A DNA stretch of 64,000 bases from Bin125 sp026705025 (GTDB taxonomy: Bacteria; Chloroflexota; Dehalococcoidia; Bin125): contig JAPPBN010000013.1 in assembly GCA_026705025.1 (NCBI GenBank), positions 1 through 64,000 of the forward strand. Direction: 5' to 3'. Each line of letters begins with the position of its first letter. The first letter of the stretch is position 1. Below are positions 17,772 to 26,114 of the stretch, in pieces. The translations under genes and the position numbers were made by a program. The notes under the pieces are model-generated. The model did no database searches. It saw only the letters and a program-made list of their open reading frames with translations, and was not told the DNA's origin.

Positions 17772-18655
17772 GCTCGGACTCGCCTGATCCACCCAGGCAA
17801 CGAATCTCTCCGATCACCTTCCCCGCCGAGACGCCCGCGCTGATCAAACCGCGCGACGACGAGCCGCAGATTCGGCGAGACGCCTTTCGCGAGACCTCCT
17901 TCGCCCTGCCCCTCGATCTGCGCTGGCTTAGCGACGCGTTCACCCTGCAACGCAAGATCGTTGAACAGTCTTATGGCTCATCGTTCCGCAACCGGCGTTA
18001 TGCCTCGGCGTTGCTCTTCTGGTCGCGCATCTACAGCGGCGGCCTCGAGGCGCGCGCGCTCACGGCTCGTGCCTCATACTCGGCCGTCCTACCGCTCCTG
18101 CGAGGAACAATGGAGTGGTTAGGAGCGGAACAGGCGGTCGTCGGCGACGAACAGATCGAGTTCGAAGACTGGCTGCGCGAGGGGTGGTCCAACAACGCCG
18201 ATCATCACGCCACCGAGATCGGCATGGGACAGTACATGGCCGGACAGACGATCGCGATGGCGCCTGAGACGGCCGATGCCTATCGCGCCGTCTCGGAACT
18301 CTCACGATCTCACTTCGGCGCCTCCGCCTTGCTCACCGCCGACGGCTCGCACGACAAGCGCTTCCTCGTCAACTGGGCCGACGAGGCCTTTCACCTCGGT
18401 TGGGCGCAGTTGCTGTTCGGCTGGCAGATCGTCATCCAGGACCGCCAATGCCGATTCGCCGTCGGCAGCGGCCTCTTCGGAGTCGAATCCGAAGATCGAC
18501 AGGAGTACCAGCGCCTGCACCGGCAGAGCCAGACGATCCTCCAGGACCAGCGCCGCTGCCGAGCCGAGTGGATCATCGATCAAGGCCGCCAGCGCCTCCT
18601 GATCGACAACTACCGCCGCCAACCCTCCGGCGCCCCCAAGCGAATCCTGCTGTAA
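17768..18655 (+). CDS. Uncharacterised protein, second of a coupled pair
   Basis: A 295-residue soluble protein I cannot assign. Features: a Pro-rich head, a Trp/Tyr-rich helical middle (ALLFWSRIYSGGLEARALTA; SAVLPLLRGTMEWLGAEQ), a conserved-looking HHATEIGMGQYMAGQ segment, and a Gln/Arg-rich helical tail. His and Glu are spaced so that a helical metal site is conceivable, but no known motif is complete. It is translationally coupled to the 17220 gene by an ATGA overlap. A 170-base gap without recognisable sites separates it from gap. Confidence 0.65.
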   Translation: MSSDSPDPPRQRISPITFPAETPALIKPRDDEPQIRRDAFRETSFALPLDLRWLSDAFTLQRKIVEQSYGSSFRNRRYASALLFWSRIYSGGLEARALTARASYSAVLPLLRGTMEWLGAEQAVVGDEQIEFEDWLREGWSNNADHHATEIGMGQYMAGQTIAMAPETADAYRAVSELSRSHFGASALLTADGSHDKRFLVNWADEAFHLGWAQLLFGWQIVIQDRQCRFAVGSGLFGVESEDRQEYQRLHRQSQTILQDQRRCRAEWIIDQGRQRLLIDNYRRQPSGAPKRILL

Positions 18656-18826
18656 CTCGTCCCGTTTACGCACTCCGTTACCGCCGTCGGGCGATCTCCG
18701 TTGCGTCGCCCTGGCAGCTATCCGTGCCTCGGACCGACACAAGGTCCGGCACTTTGCATCCACCAGGGTTGAGCGCACCGCCTCCCTCTGCGATCCTGCG
18801 AGTGAACTCATCCTCACGTACACACC

Positions 18827-19864
18827 ATGGAGAACTTCGTGACGACGAAAATTGGTATCAACGGCTTTGGCCGCATCGGGCGGCAGGTGTTGAAAGGCAT
18901 GCTCGACTTCCACGGCGATGACCTGGAAGTCGTCGCGATCAACGACCTCACCGACTCCGCAACCAACGCCCACCTGTTCAAATACGACACCAACTACGGC
19001 CGCTACCCGGGCGAAGTCGATGTCGTCGACGGCGACCTCGTGATCGACGGCCAACGCATCGCCGTGATCTCCGAGCGCGACCCCGGGCAAATCCCCTGGG
19101 GCGACTACGGCGTCGAGATCGTCGTCGAATCCACCGGCATCTTCACCGACGCCGGTAGGGCGCGCGGCCACCTGAACCATGGACCGTCCAAAGTCGTAAT
19201 CTCCGCGCCCGCCAAGAACGAGGATCTGACCATGGTCCTTGGCGTCAACGACGACGCCTACGACCCGGCCTCGCACCACGTCGTCTCCAACGCCTCGTGC
19301 ACCACCAATTGCCTGGCCCCGATGGCCAAGGTGCTCGATGACACCGTCGGAATCAAGAGCGGGATCATGTCCACGATCCACGCCTACACCAACGACCAGG
19401 CGATCCTCGACACCGTCCACAGCGACCTGCGACGCGCCCGCGCCGCGGCGATGAACATCATCCCAACCACGACCGGCGCCGCCAAAGCGGTCGGACTCGT
19501 TCTGCCCCACCTCAACGGCAAACTCAACGGGATGGCCTACCGCGTTCCGACCAGCACCGTCTCCGTCGTTGACCTCGTGATCGACGCCGAGCGCGCCACC
19601 GACGCCGAAGAACTGAACGCTGCATTCGAGAAGGCGGCTACTGACCTCGAATCGCCGCTCAACGGCATCCTCGACTACACCGACGAGCCACTGGTCAGCA
19701 GCGACTTCAAGGGCTCGCCCGCGTCGTCCATCATCGACGCGCTCTCGACGATGGTCCTCGAAGGCACCCAGGTCAAGGTCGTCAGCTGGTACGACAACGA
19801 GTGGGGCTACAGCGTCCGTGTCGGCGACCTCTGCGTCCGCATGGCCGAGGCCGGTCTCTCCTAG
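18827..19864 (+). CDS. gap: Type I glyceraldehyde-3-phosphate dehydrogenase
   Basis: GAPDH oxidises glyceraldehyde 3-phosphate to 1,3-bisphosphoglycerate with NAD(P). The 345-residue product has the Rossmann opening KIGINGFGRIGRQV, the catalytic SNASCTTNCLAPM (Cys near 160), the HAYTNDQ loop and the C-terminal SWYDNEWGYSVR. A GTG at 18839 giving VTTKIGINGFG is also plausible as the true start. No pgk or tpi is adjacent; ffh follows 41 bases later. Confidence 0.97.
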   Translation: MENFVTTKIGINGFGRIGRQVLKGMLDFHGDDLEVVAINDLTDSATNAHLFKYDTNYGRYPGEVDVVDGDLVIDGQRIAVISERDPGQIPWGDYGVEIVVESTGIFTDAGRARGHLNHGPSKVVISAPAKNEDLTMVLGVNDDAYDPASHHVVSNASCTTNCLAPMAKVLDDTVGIKSGIMSTIHAYTNDQAILDTVHSDLRRARAAAMNIIPTTTGAAKAVGLVLPHLNGKLNGMAYRVPTSTVSVVDLVIDAERATDAEELNAAFEKAATDLESPLNGILDYTDEPLVSSDFKGSPASSIIDALSTMVLEGTQVKVVSWYDNEWGYSVRVGDLCVRMAEAGLS

Positions 19865-19905
19865 CTACGGTTAACGCCTGACCGAACGATTCGGAAGGCC
19901 GTCCG

Positions 19906-21255
19906 ATGGCTATGTTCGATGCGCTGAGCGGCAAGTTGCAGGGCGTCTTCGCCACGCTCGGCAGGCGCGGCGCCATCACCGAAAAAGACCTCGAGGCAGC
20001 CCTGCGCGAGGTTCGCCTGGCCTTGCTCGAAGCGGACGTCAACTACAAAGTCGCACGCGACTTCATCAAGGCGGTCCGCGGTCGCGCGAACTCCGACGAG
20101 GTGATGAAGTCACCGACGCCGCTTAACCGAGTCGTCGAGATCATCAACGAAGAACTGATTGCGCTGCTCGGAACCGAGTCGCCGAACCTACAGCGCGCCT
20201 CGCAGGGGCCGACGATCATCCTTATGGTCGGTTTGCAGGGATCAGGCAAGACCACCACCTCAGCCAAGCTCGCCCTGCGAGCGCGAAAGGCCGGTGACCG
20301 TCCGCTGTTGATCGCCGCCGACGTGTATCGTCCGGCCGCAATCGACCAGCTCCAGGCCCTCGGTCGCCAGCTTGACATCGAGGTCTTCGACCTCGGAGCT
20401 GACGAGCAGCCCGTCACGATCGTCGAGCAGGGCCTCGAGCGTGCCGCGCAAACCGGCGCCGGCACAGTCATCGTCGACACCGCCGGGCGGCTCCACATCG
20501 ACGAAGACATGATGTCGGAGATCACCGAACTACGTGACCGCTTCAAGCCGACCGAGGTCTTGCTCGTTGCAGATGCCATGTCAGGTCAGGACGCCGTCAA
20601 CGCCGCCTCCGCCTTTGACGAGGCCGTGGGCATCTCTGGCGTCGTCTTGTCCAAGATGGATGGCGACGCGCGCGGCGGCGCAGCGCTCTCGATTCGCGCC
20701 GTCACCGGCGCGCCGATCAAGTTTCTCGGCGTGGGCGAACGACCCGACGCCCTGGAGCAGTTCCACCCCGATCGACTGGCCAGCCGCATCCTCGGCCAGG
20801 GCGACATGTCCACGCTCGTCGAACGCGCCTCTGAGGAGTTCGGCGACCAGGACGCCAAGGTCTGGCGGCGACGGTTGCAGGACGGTGAATTCGACCTCGA
20901 GGATTTCATTGAGCAGATCAGCAAGGTTCGCCAGATGGGGCCGATCTCGCAGATCGTGAGCATGATCCCCGGCTTGAGCTCGATCAAGAATCAGATCAAT
21001 GTCGACGAGATCGATGACGACTTCTTTTCGCACTTCGAGGCGATTGTGCTTTCGATGACGCCGGAGGAACGGCGAAAGCCGAACATGATCAATGGTTCTC
21101 GACGCCGGCGGATCGCCCGCGGCAGCGGCACCTCCCCTCAGGAGGTCAACCAGCTCCTCAATCAGTTCAAACAGGCCAAGGGGATCATGAAGGACATCGC
21201 CTCGGGCCGGGTTCCGGGTATGCCCGGCGCACGCACGCCCCTCGCCCGTCACTAA
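19906..21255 (+). CDS. ffh: Signal recognition particle protein Ffh
   Basis: Ffh binds signal sequences on ribosomes and 4.5S RNA and delivers them to FtsY. The 449-residue product has the N domain (1-90), the G domain with P-loop GLQGSGKTTTSAKLA near 107, DTAGR (near 190), the TKMDG-type guanine motif SKMDGDARGG and GVGER, then the Met-rich M domain (QMGPISQIVSMIPG; RRRRIARGSGT) ending in a short tail. It leads the run ffh-rpsP-khpA-rimM, a common bacterial order. No 4.5S RNA gene was seen in the window. Confidence 0.98.
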   Translation: MAMFDALSGKLQGVFATLGRRGAITEKDLEAALREVRLALLEADVNYKVARDFIKAVRGRANSDEVMKSPTPLNRVVEIINEELIALLGTESPNLQRASQGPTIILMVGLQGSGKTTTSAKLALRARKAGDRPLLIAADVYRPAAIDQLQALGRQLDIEVFDLGADEQPVTIVEQGLERAAQTGAGTVIVDTAGRLHIDEDMMSEITELRDRFKPTEVLLVADAMSGQDAVNAASAFDEAVGISGVVLSKMDGDARGGAALSIRAVTGAPIKFLGVGERPDALEQFHPDRLASRILGQGDMSTLVERASEEFGDQDAKVWRRRLQDGEFDLEDFIEQISKVRQMGPISQIVSMIPGLSSIKNQINVDEIDDDFFSHFEAIVLSMTPEERRKPNMINGSRRRRIARGSGTSPQEVNQLLNQFKQAKGIMKDIASGRVPGMPGARTPLARH

Positions 21256-21337
21256 GGCGACAGCGCGAGTTGCTGGTTGCGTCTACGCTGGATCGATACC
21301 TGACAGCGAACAGCGACATGCAGACAGAGTTGAACAC

Positions 21338-21655
21338 ATGCTGAAAATCCGACTGGCCCGGCACGGGCGCAAGGGGCGCCCGTTTTATCGAGTGGTCGTT
21401 CAGGACTCGCGCAAACCGCGCGACGGACGCTTCGTGGAGAAGCTCGGCTACTACGATCCCCTGACCGAGCCAGCGACGTTTAGCGTTGATGCACAACGAG
21501 TCAAGCACTGGCTGTCTCACGGCGCCAGGCCAAGCGAGACGGTCCATCGCTTCCTGGCCAAAGAGGATTTGATCGAGCCCTGGCAACCGAAACCGCGCAG
21601 CAAGCGCGCCGATGCCAAGAAGGCCGCCGCCCAGGCTGCCGCAGCCTCCGAGTAA
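21338..21655 (+). CDS. rpsP: 30S ribosomal protein S16
   Basis: The 105-residue product opens MLKIRLARHGRKGRPFYRVV, the S16 signature, followed by RDGRFVEKLGYYDP and the KHWLSHGARPSETV helix. The C-terminal 25 residues are an Ala/Lys-rich tail. S16 is a primary assembly protein of the 30S body. It lies 82 bases after ffh and 11 before khpA. Confidence 0.98.
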   Translation: MLKIRLARHGRKGRPFYRVVVQDSRKPRDGRFVEKLGYYDPLTEPATFSVDAQRVKHWLSHGARPSETVHRFLAKEDLIEPWQPKPRSKRADAKKAAAQAAAASE

Positions 21656-21666
21656 CGAGCGTCCGC

Positions 21667-21894
21667 ATGCAAGATTTCATCGAATACGTCGCCAAGTGGA
21701 TGGTCGATGAGCCCGACGCCGTTCGCGTCGAACAGGTCCAGAACGGCGACCACGTCGCCGTGCAGCTCTACGTCCATGAGGACGACATGGGTCGCATCAT
21801 CGGCCGCGAAGGGCGGCTGGCCACTGCGATGAGGACGCTGCTCTCGGTCGCCGGCCACGCACGCGCAGTCGACACCTCGCTCGATATCCGCTGA
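21667..21894 (+). CDS. khpA: KH-domain RNA-binding protein KhpA
   Basis: A 75-residue single KH domain: FIEYVAKWMVDEPDAVRV then the GXXG-type loop IIGREGRLATAMRTLL. KhpA works with KhpB in cell elongation and RNA binding in Gram-positive bacteria. It is in its canonical place between rpsP and rimM. Confidence 0.95.
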   Translation: MQDFIEYVAKWMVDEPDAVRVEQVQNGDHVAVQLYVHEDDMGRIIGREGRLATAMRTLLSVAGHARAVDTSLDIR

Positions 21895-21901
21895 CCCTGC
21901 C

Positions 21902-22462
21902 ATGGCGTTCCGGCTCGGACGCTCCAGAACTGAAGACCGGATGCCGCGCGAGGGCTACCGCGCCGCCGGTCTGATCGAGCGACCGCGAGGCCTCAAGGGT
22001 GAGGTCAAGGTGCTGCCGCTCACCGATTTTCCGCAGCGGTTCGATCCCGGCGCCCGAGTGTTCATCGCTGGCGCGTCTCGCACAGTGAAGAGCAGCAACT
22101 GGCAAAAGGGGCGCGTGTATCTGTACATCGACGGCATTGCCGATCGTGAATCTGCTGAATCGCTGCGCGGTGAACTCATCGAGATCCCCGACGCCGAGCG
22201 ACCCAGCGACGGAGCGCCCTTCTGGTACCTCGACGAAATCGAGGGCTTGCGGGTGATCGGCGTCGACGGGACAACCCTGGGAACAGTGCGAGAAGTACTG
22301 CAGACCGGCGCCAACGACGTGTACGTCGTTGGTCGCGGCGAACGGCGCGATCTTCTCGTCCCCGCACTGGCGGATGTTGTGCGGGGGATCGACCTGGACG
22401 CAGGAACCATGACCGTCGATCTGCCGGATGGTCTGTTGCCGGAGGATGAACCGCTTGATTGA
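21902..22462 (+). CDS. rimM: Ribosome maturation factor RimM
   Basis: RimM binds S19 in the 30S head and assists 16S processing. The 186-residue product has the N-terminal RimM beta-barrel (YRAAGLIERPRGLKGEVKV near 19; VFIAGASR) and the PRC-like C-terminal barrel (FWYLDEIEGLRVIGVDGTTL; NDVYVVGRG; LVPALADVVRGIDLDAGTM). The first 17 residues are extra and an ATG at 21941 (MPREGYRAAG) could be the true start. The usual followers trmD and rplS are absent; a tRNA-Ala lies next. Confidence 0.95.
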   Translation: MAFRLGRSRTEDRMPREGYRAAGLIERPRGLKGEVKVLPLTDFPQRFDPGARVFIAGASRTVKSSNWQKGRVYLYIDGIADRESAESLRGELIEIPDAERPSDGAPFWYLDEIEGLRVIGVDGTTLGTVREVLQTGANDVYVVGRGERRDLLVPALADVVRGIDLDAGTMTVDLPDGLLPEDEPLD

Positions 22463-22509
22463 ATCGCTCGGCGCGGCGGCTGTACGCTGAATCCGTCCGA
22501 CAACTGCGT

Positions 22510-22577
<68 letters not shown>

Positions 22578-22585
<8 letters not shown>

Positions 22586-22605
22586 AACTTCCTCCACCAA
22601 ACTTC
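22578..22605. repeat. 14-bp tandem duplication of the tRNA-Ala 3' end
   Basis: CTCCACCAAACTTC occurs twice in a row, at 22578-22591 and 22592-22605. The first copy includes the last bases and CCA of the tRNA. Such a duplicate of a tRNA 3' end can be a trace of site-specific integration or simple slippage. Confidence 0.8.
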
Positions 22606-22684
22606 CTTAGGGCAAGAACCTTCGAGTTGAAGTTTCCGCTTGATCTGTGAGGCGGTTCCGCTCAACGATCCTGGGGATCAAGCG

Positions 22685-23434
22685 TTAGCTCAGGCTGAGC
22701 AGCGTTTGGCGAAGCTTTTGTTTCGCCTCGTCCAGATCGGTTGCGAAATCTCCGTCGGGAACGTCGTCGAGCAAGGCCATGGAGTGGAGTCGGCTGCCCA
22801 CATCCTCGGGCATGCCGGAGATGATGACCCGCTCAGCCCCTCGCGTCCGTGCAACGTGGATGAGATCGCTGATCGTCACGGCAGCTGAGTCGTCCAGGAA
22901 TCGGATTCTGGACATGTCGAAGATGATCGCCCGGTGCTGACTCAGGTCAATGCGCAACACTCGGCCAATCTGACGGGCCGAAGCCATGGTCACCCGATCG
23001 GGCAAGACGACCAGCCCGCTCCTCGCCTGGAATCGTTCGTCGTCGCCAAGCTCGTCTCGGTTGAGCACGGTCGCATCGAGCAGCGGGACTGATGGCAGCG
23101 TGCGCAGAGTGGCCTCGTCCATATCGGTGTCCAGCGCAGCGTCGGCCTGCGCTTCGTCAATCGTGCAGGACGCGTAAGATGCGCCCCGTGCTTTCGCCAT
23201 CGCGACCCGGTCGGTGGTTAAGACAGTGAACCGAATCCCCCAGATCGGCACGCCCGATTGCTCAATATCCGACGCATCATCTTCGTTAAACGCGATGCAA
23301 TGATCGGCGCCGGGGACGAACCCGATCGTGCCGACGAGCACGTCGGGTTCAAGTTCCGCCGCGCCGGTCTGGGCGCCCCGCTCCTGCCGGTCCTGCTGCA
23401 GCCGGGCGCTGATTGCGTCCGCCAGTTGTCCCAT
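22685..23434 (-). CDS. STAS-domain protein
   Basis: The 249-residue product has a C-terminal STAS fold (about 140-245). Key parts are LRIDLSQHRAIIFDMSRIRF, DDSAAVTISDLIHVA in place of the anti-sigma antagonist's Ser-containing DSAG loop, and GAERVIISGMPEDV. The tail resembles the STAS domain of SulP anion transporters, yet no transmembrane part is present. The first 120 residues are acidic and unrecognised (VPIWGIRFTVLTTDRVAM). It could be a cytoplasmic regulator detached from a transporter, or an antagonist-type signalling protein. It ends a minus-strand pair with the kinase-regulator upstream, 130 bases away. Confidence 0.75.
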   Translation of the reverse strand: MGQLADAISARLQQDRQERGAQTGAAELEPDVLVGTIGFVPGADHCIAFNEDDASDIEQSGVPIWGIRFTVLTTDRVAMAKARGASYASCTIDEAQADAALDTDMDEATLRTLPSVPLLDATVLNRDELGDDERFQARSGLVVLPDRVTMASARQIGRVLRIDLSQHRAIIFDMSRIRFLDDSAAVTISDLIHVARTRGAERVIISGMPEDVGSRLHSMALLDDVPDGDFATDLDEAKQKLRQTLLSLS

Positions 23435-23564
23435 TTCAGTACTCCTTCCCAGTACTCCTTCAGGAATCGCGCCTCAGAGAGGCTCCATGGGTGACGTTCG
23501 CGTGTTCCGTCTCGACAGCGGTCGCCGCGAAGACAGCCCATCTCGCGAGACCAGCGCGGTCGAG

Positions 23565-25973
23565 CTACGACATGTCGTCCGTTCTGTTCTCGCTCCCAAC
23601 CGGAGGCTGAGGTTTCGCCATCCGGTAGCCGACCCGCGCTTCCGTGAAGATGTACGTGGGATTGGAGGCTTCGTCGCCAAGTTTGCGTCGGATACTGTTG
23701 ATCGCCGTGCGCATGGGCCGAACATCGTCGCCCGCCTGCAGACCCCACACCCGTCGCAGGAGTTGTTCATGGGTCACCACCCGGCCGGCGTTCGCAGCGA
23801 GCTCCACGAGCGTCCCGTGTTCCATCGGGGTCAGAGAGACCAATTCTCCGGACAGCGAGACTCGCCGTTCGTTGAAGTCGACGACAAGATCGCCCTTCAC
23901 GTACGGTTCTTCAGGCTCAGACCCCGCACGCCTGCGAAGGGCTGCTTTGATCCGCGCGCCGAGTTCCGTCGCTGAGAACGGCTTCACGACATAGTCCTCA
24001 GCTCCCTCTTCGAAGGCGCGGGCGATCAGTTCGTCCTGTCCGTAGGCCGAGATGAAGATGACGGGAATGTCTGCCATCCCGTTGATTTCAGCCATCAACT
24101 CGATGCCGTCGGTGCCCGGGAGGCGCAAGTCGAGCAATGCCAGGTGCGGGCGCTCGTCTCTCATAAGAGGGAGCGCATGCTGAGGATCGGTCGTCACAAT
24201 CGGCTCGTAGCCGGATTGGATGAGAGTGGAGCGGATGTATCGGAGCGCCTCGGGGTCGTCGTCCACCGCGAGCACGCGCAACCGTTCCTGTTCCGTGGGT
24301 CGTTCGGAATGAATGGTTGGCTGGGTGTGACGGGTGCGGGAGGTCGCCTCCGGCGTTCCCACAGTGGGGATCGTGAAAGAGAAGCGGGCGCCGGTGCCAG
24401 GTCCGTCACTCTCCGCCCAAATCCGGCCGCCGTGCGCCTCGACGATGCCCTTGCAAATGGCCAGCCCCAGGCCCGACCGCGCCATGTCGCGCTCCCGCTC
24501 CTCGGTGGTGATGCCTGAGAATTTTCGGAACAGGCTCGGCAGTTGGTCGGCGGGCACGCCGCTTCCCTCATCGGCCACCGTGACTGTGACCTGTATCTCT
24601 CCTCGCTCAACCAACACCCTGATCGGAGACGTCACCTGAGAGTGTCTGGCCGCATTGAACAACAGGTTGTTCAACACCTGGACCATGCGCAGCCTGTCGG
24701 CCATGACCAGAGGAAGCTCCGGATCGAGTTCGATCAACAGGGTGTGCCGACCGCCTCCACTCTGGAAGGCCTCTCTGGCCTCGCCGACGAGGGTCGCGAG
24801 ATCCGTCGGTTCGGGAGCAACGCTGAGCGTCCCGGTGTCGATGCGTGCCACATCCAGCAGATCGGCGATCAACTCCCGCATCTGATCGGTCTGGGAGTCG
24901 ATGATCCGATGGAACTGGAGAATCTCGGCCGGATTGAGGAGGCTCGAGGGGTTGAGGAGAGTAGTGATCGAACCCTTGATGGAGGTGAGCGGAGCGCGGA
25001 GCTCGTGGCTGACCATGGCGAGAAACTCTGCCCGGAGCCGCTCCAGCTCTCTCACCGGCGTCATGTCCTGCACGGTAATGACGTACTTTTCGACCTCTCC
25101 GTTCTCAAGCCGGATGGGCGTGGCGTTGATCAGGGTCGTGAGCGCGCGGTTGCCCGGCGTGGTCAGGGTGATCTCTTCTCCGCGTATCGTCTTTCCTGCC
25201 CGGAGGACGTCCACCAGAGGAAATTCAGGCAGAGAAGACTCGCGGCCGTCCGCCCGATGCAGTGTCAACATGGTCAGCAATTCGGCCGGCGACTGACCGG
25301 GGCTCAGAATGTCGACGAGCCGTTTGGCCTCCTGATTGACAGACACCAGGGCCCCTGTTTTGGCTTCGAGGACGACGACGCCGACCGGGGCCGTATTGAC
25401 CAGGGTCTCCAGATCACCCCGGGCCCGCTGGACGTCCCGGTGCCGCCGAGCGTTGACAATGACCAGAGCCGCCTGCGAGGCAAACATGACCAACGTCTCG
25501 GCATCCTCTTCGCTGAACGCTGTCTCGGCTCGGTCGTGGCCCAACAAGATGATTCCCACGGGTTCTGCGTGGTGTCGTATAGGCGCGGCGAGACCTGAGA
25601 ACACGGTCATGGGCAGCTGGCCATTCAGTCCCACCGACTCCGCGTACACGGGATAGTCCTCCACGCGAAGCGGCCCCTGGAGCTTGCTGAAGTGGTCGAA
25701 GATTCTCATGCCTTCCGGCAGCTCGATCAGCCCATGGTGCTCCTCTTCAGTCGTCCCGGAAGTCAGGAGCGCGTCGAGACCGCCGCTCTCATCGATCGCA
25801 GCGATCACGCCGTAGCTGGCGTTGGTCAGGCGCCGCGCCTCGTCGATGGTGTCCTGGAGGACGATGCTGAAGTCGAGACTCTCACTGATGCGGACGCTGG
25901 CCTCGCTGAGCTTGGACAGGCGTTCCCGCAGAGCCTGGGCTTCGAGCCCCGACGGTGTCTCTTCTGTGTTCAT
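23565..25973 (-). CDS. Fused sensor histidine kinase and OmpR-type response regulator
   Basis: One polypeptide holds a whole two-component pathway. From the ATG at 25973 it has 802 residues; an alternative start at 26054 adds 27 residues. I number from the longer form. Order: GAF (about 45-200), PAS (about 205-330), HisKA with phospho-acceptor His350 in MVSHELRAPLTS, HATPase (ADEGSGVPADQ; SGLGLAICKGIVEAHGG), a receiver with phospho-acceptor Asp642 in LLDLRLPGTDG, and a winged-helix DNA-binding domain (about 720-815, ending RVGYRMAKP). No membrane segment or signal peptide is seen, so it should be cytoplasmic and could bind DNA directly. It is divergent from the giant surface-protein gene. Confidence 0.92.
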   Translation of the reverse strand: MNTEETPSGLEAQALRERLSKLSEASVRISESLDFSIVLQDTIDEARRLTNASYGVIAAIDESGGLDALLTSGTTEEEHHGLIELPEGMRIFDHFSKLQGPLRVEDYPVYAESVGLNGQLPMTVFSGLAAPIRHHAEPVGIILLGHDRAETAFSEEDAETLVMFASQAALVIVNARRHRDVQRARGDLETLVNTAPVGVVVLEAKTGALVSVNQEAKRLVDILSPGQSPAELLTMLTLHRADGRESSLPEFPLVDVLRAGKTIRGEEITLTTPGNRALTTLINATPIRLENGEVEKYVITVQDMTPVRELERLRAEFLAMVSHELRAPLTSIKGSITTLLNPSSLLNPAEILQFHRIIDSQTDQMRELIADLLDVARIDTGTLSVAPEPTDLATLVGEAREAFQSGGGRHTLLIELDPELPLVMADRLRMVQVLNNLLFNAARHSQVTSPIRVLVERGEIQVTVTVADEGSGVPADQLPSLFRKFSGITTEERERDMARSGLGLAICKGIVEAHGGRIWAESDGPGTGARFSFTIPTVGTPEATSRTRHTQPTIHSERPTEQERLRVLAVDDDPEALRYIRSTLIQSGYEPIVTTDPQHALPLMRDERPHLALLDLRLPGTDGIELMAEINGMADIPVIFISAYGQDELIARAFEEGAEDYVVKPFSATELGARIKAALRRRAGSEPEEPYVKGDLVVDFNERRVSLSGELVSLTPMEHGTLVELAANAGRVVTHEQLLRRVWGLQAGDDVRPMRTAINSIRRKLGDEASNPTYIFTEARVGYRMAKPQPPVGSENRTDDMS

Positions 25974-25990
25974 GGCCACCCGAATGCTAT

Positions 25991-26011
25991 GCAGCGTAGT
26001 TCTGACGCTGC
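25991..26011. promoter_or_regulatory. Inverted repeat in the divergent promoter region
   Basis: GCAGCGT and ACGCTGC form a perfect 7-bp inverted repeat around a 7-base spacer. It lies between the kinase-regulator start (25973) and the giant gene start (26115), in sequence that is AT-richer than its surroundings. It could be an operator for the winged-helix domain or a hairpin in the leader. If translation began at 26054 instead, it would be coding, which weakens this call. Confidence 0.4.
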
Positions 26012-26114
26012 AAAATACTAACACAACTATGATGTGTCGGATGGTTAATCTCATACAACTCTCACATCTCTTCTGATTCGGTCATCTATTGTTCGCCCGT
26101 GCTGACGTTCTGCG

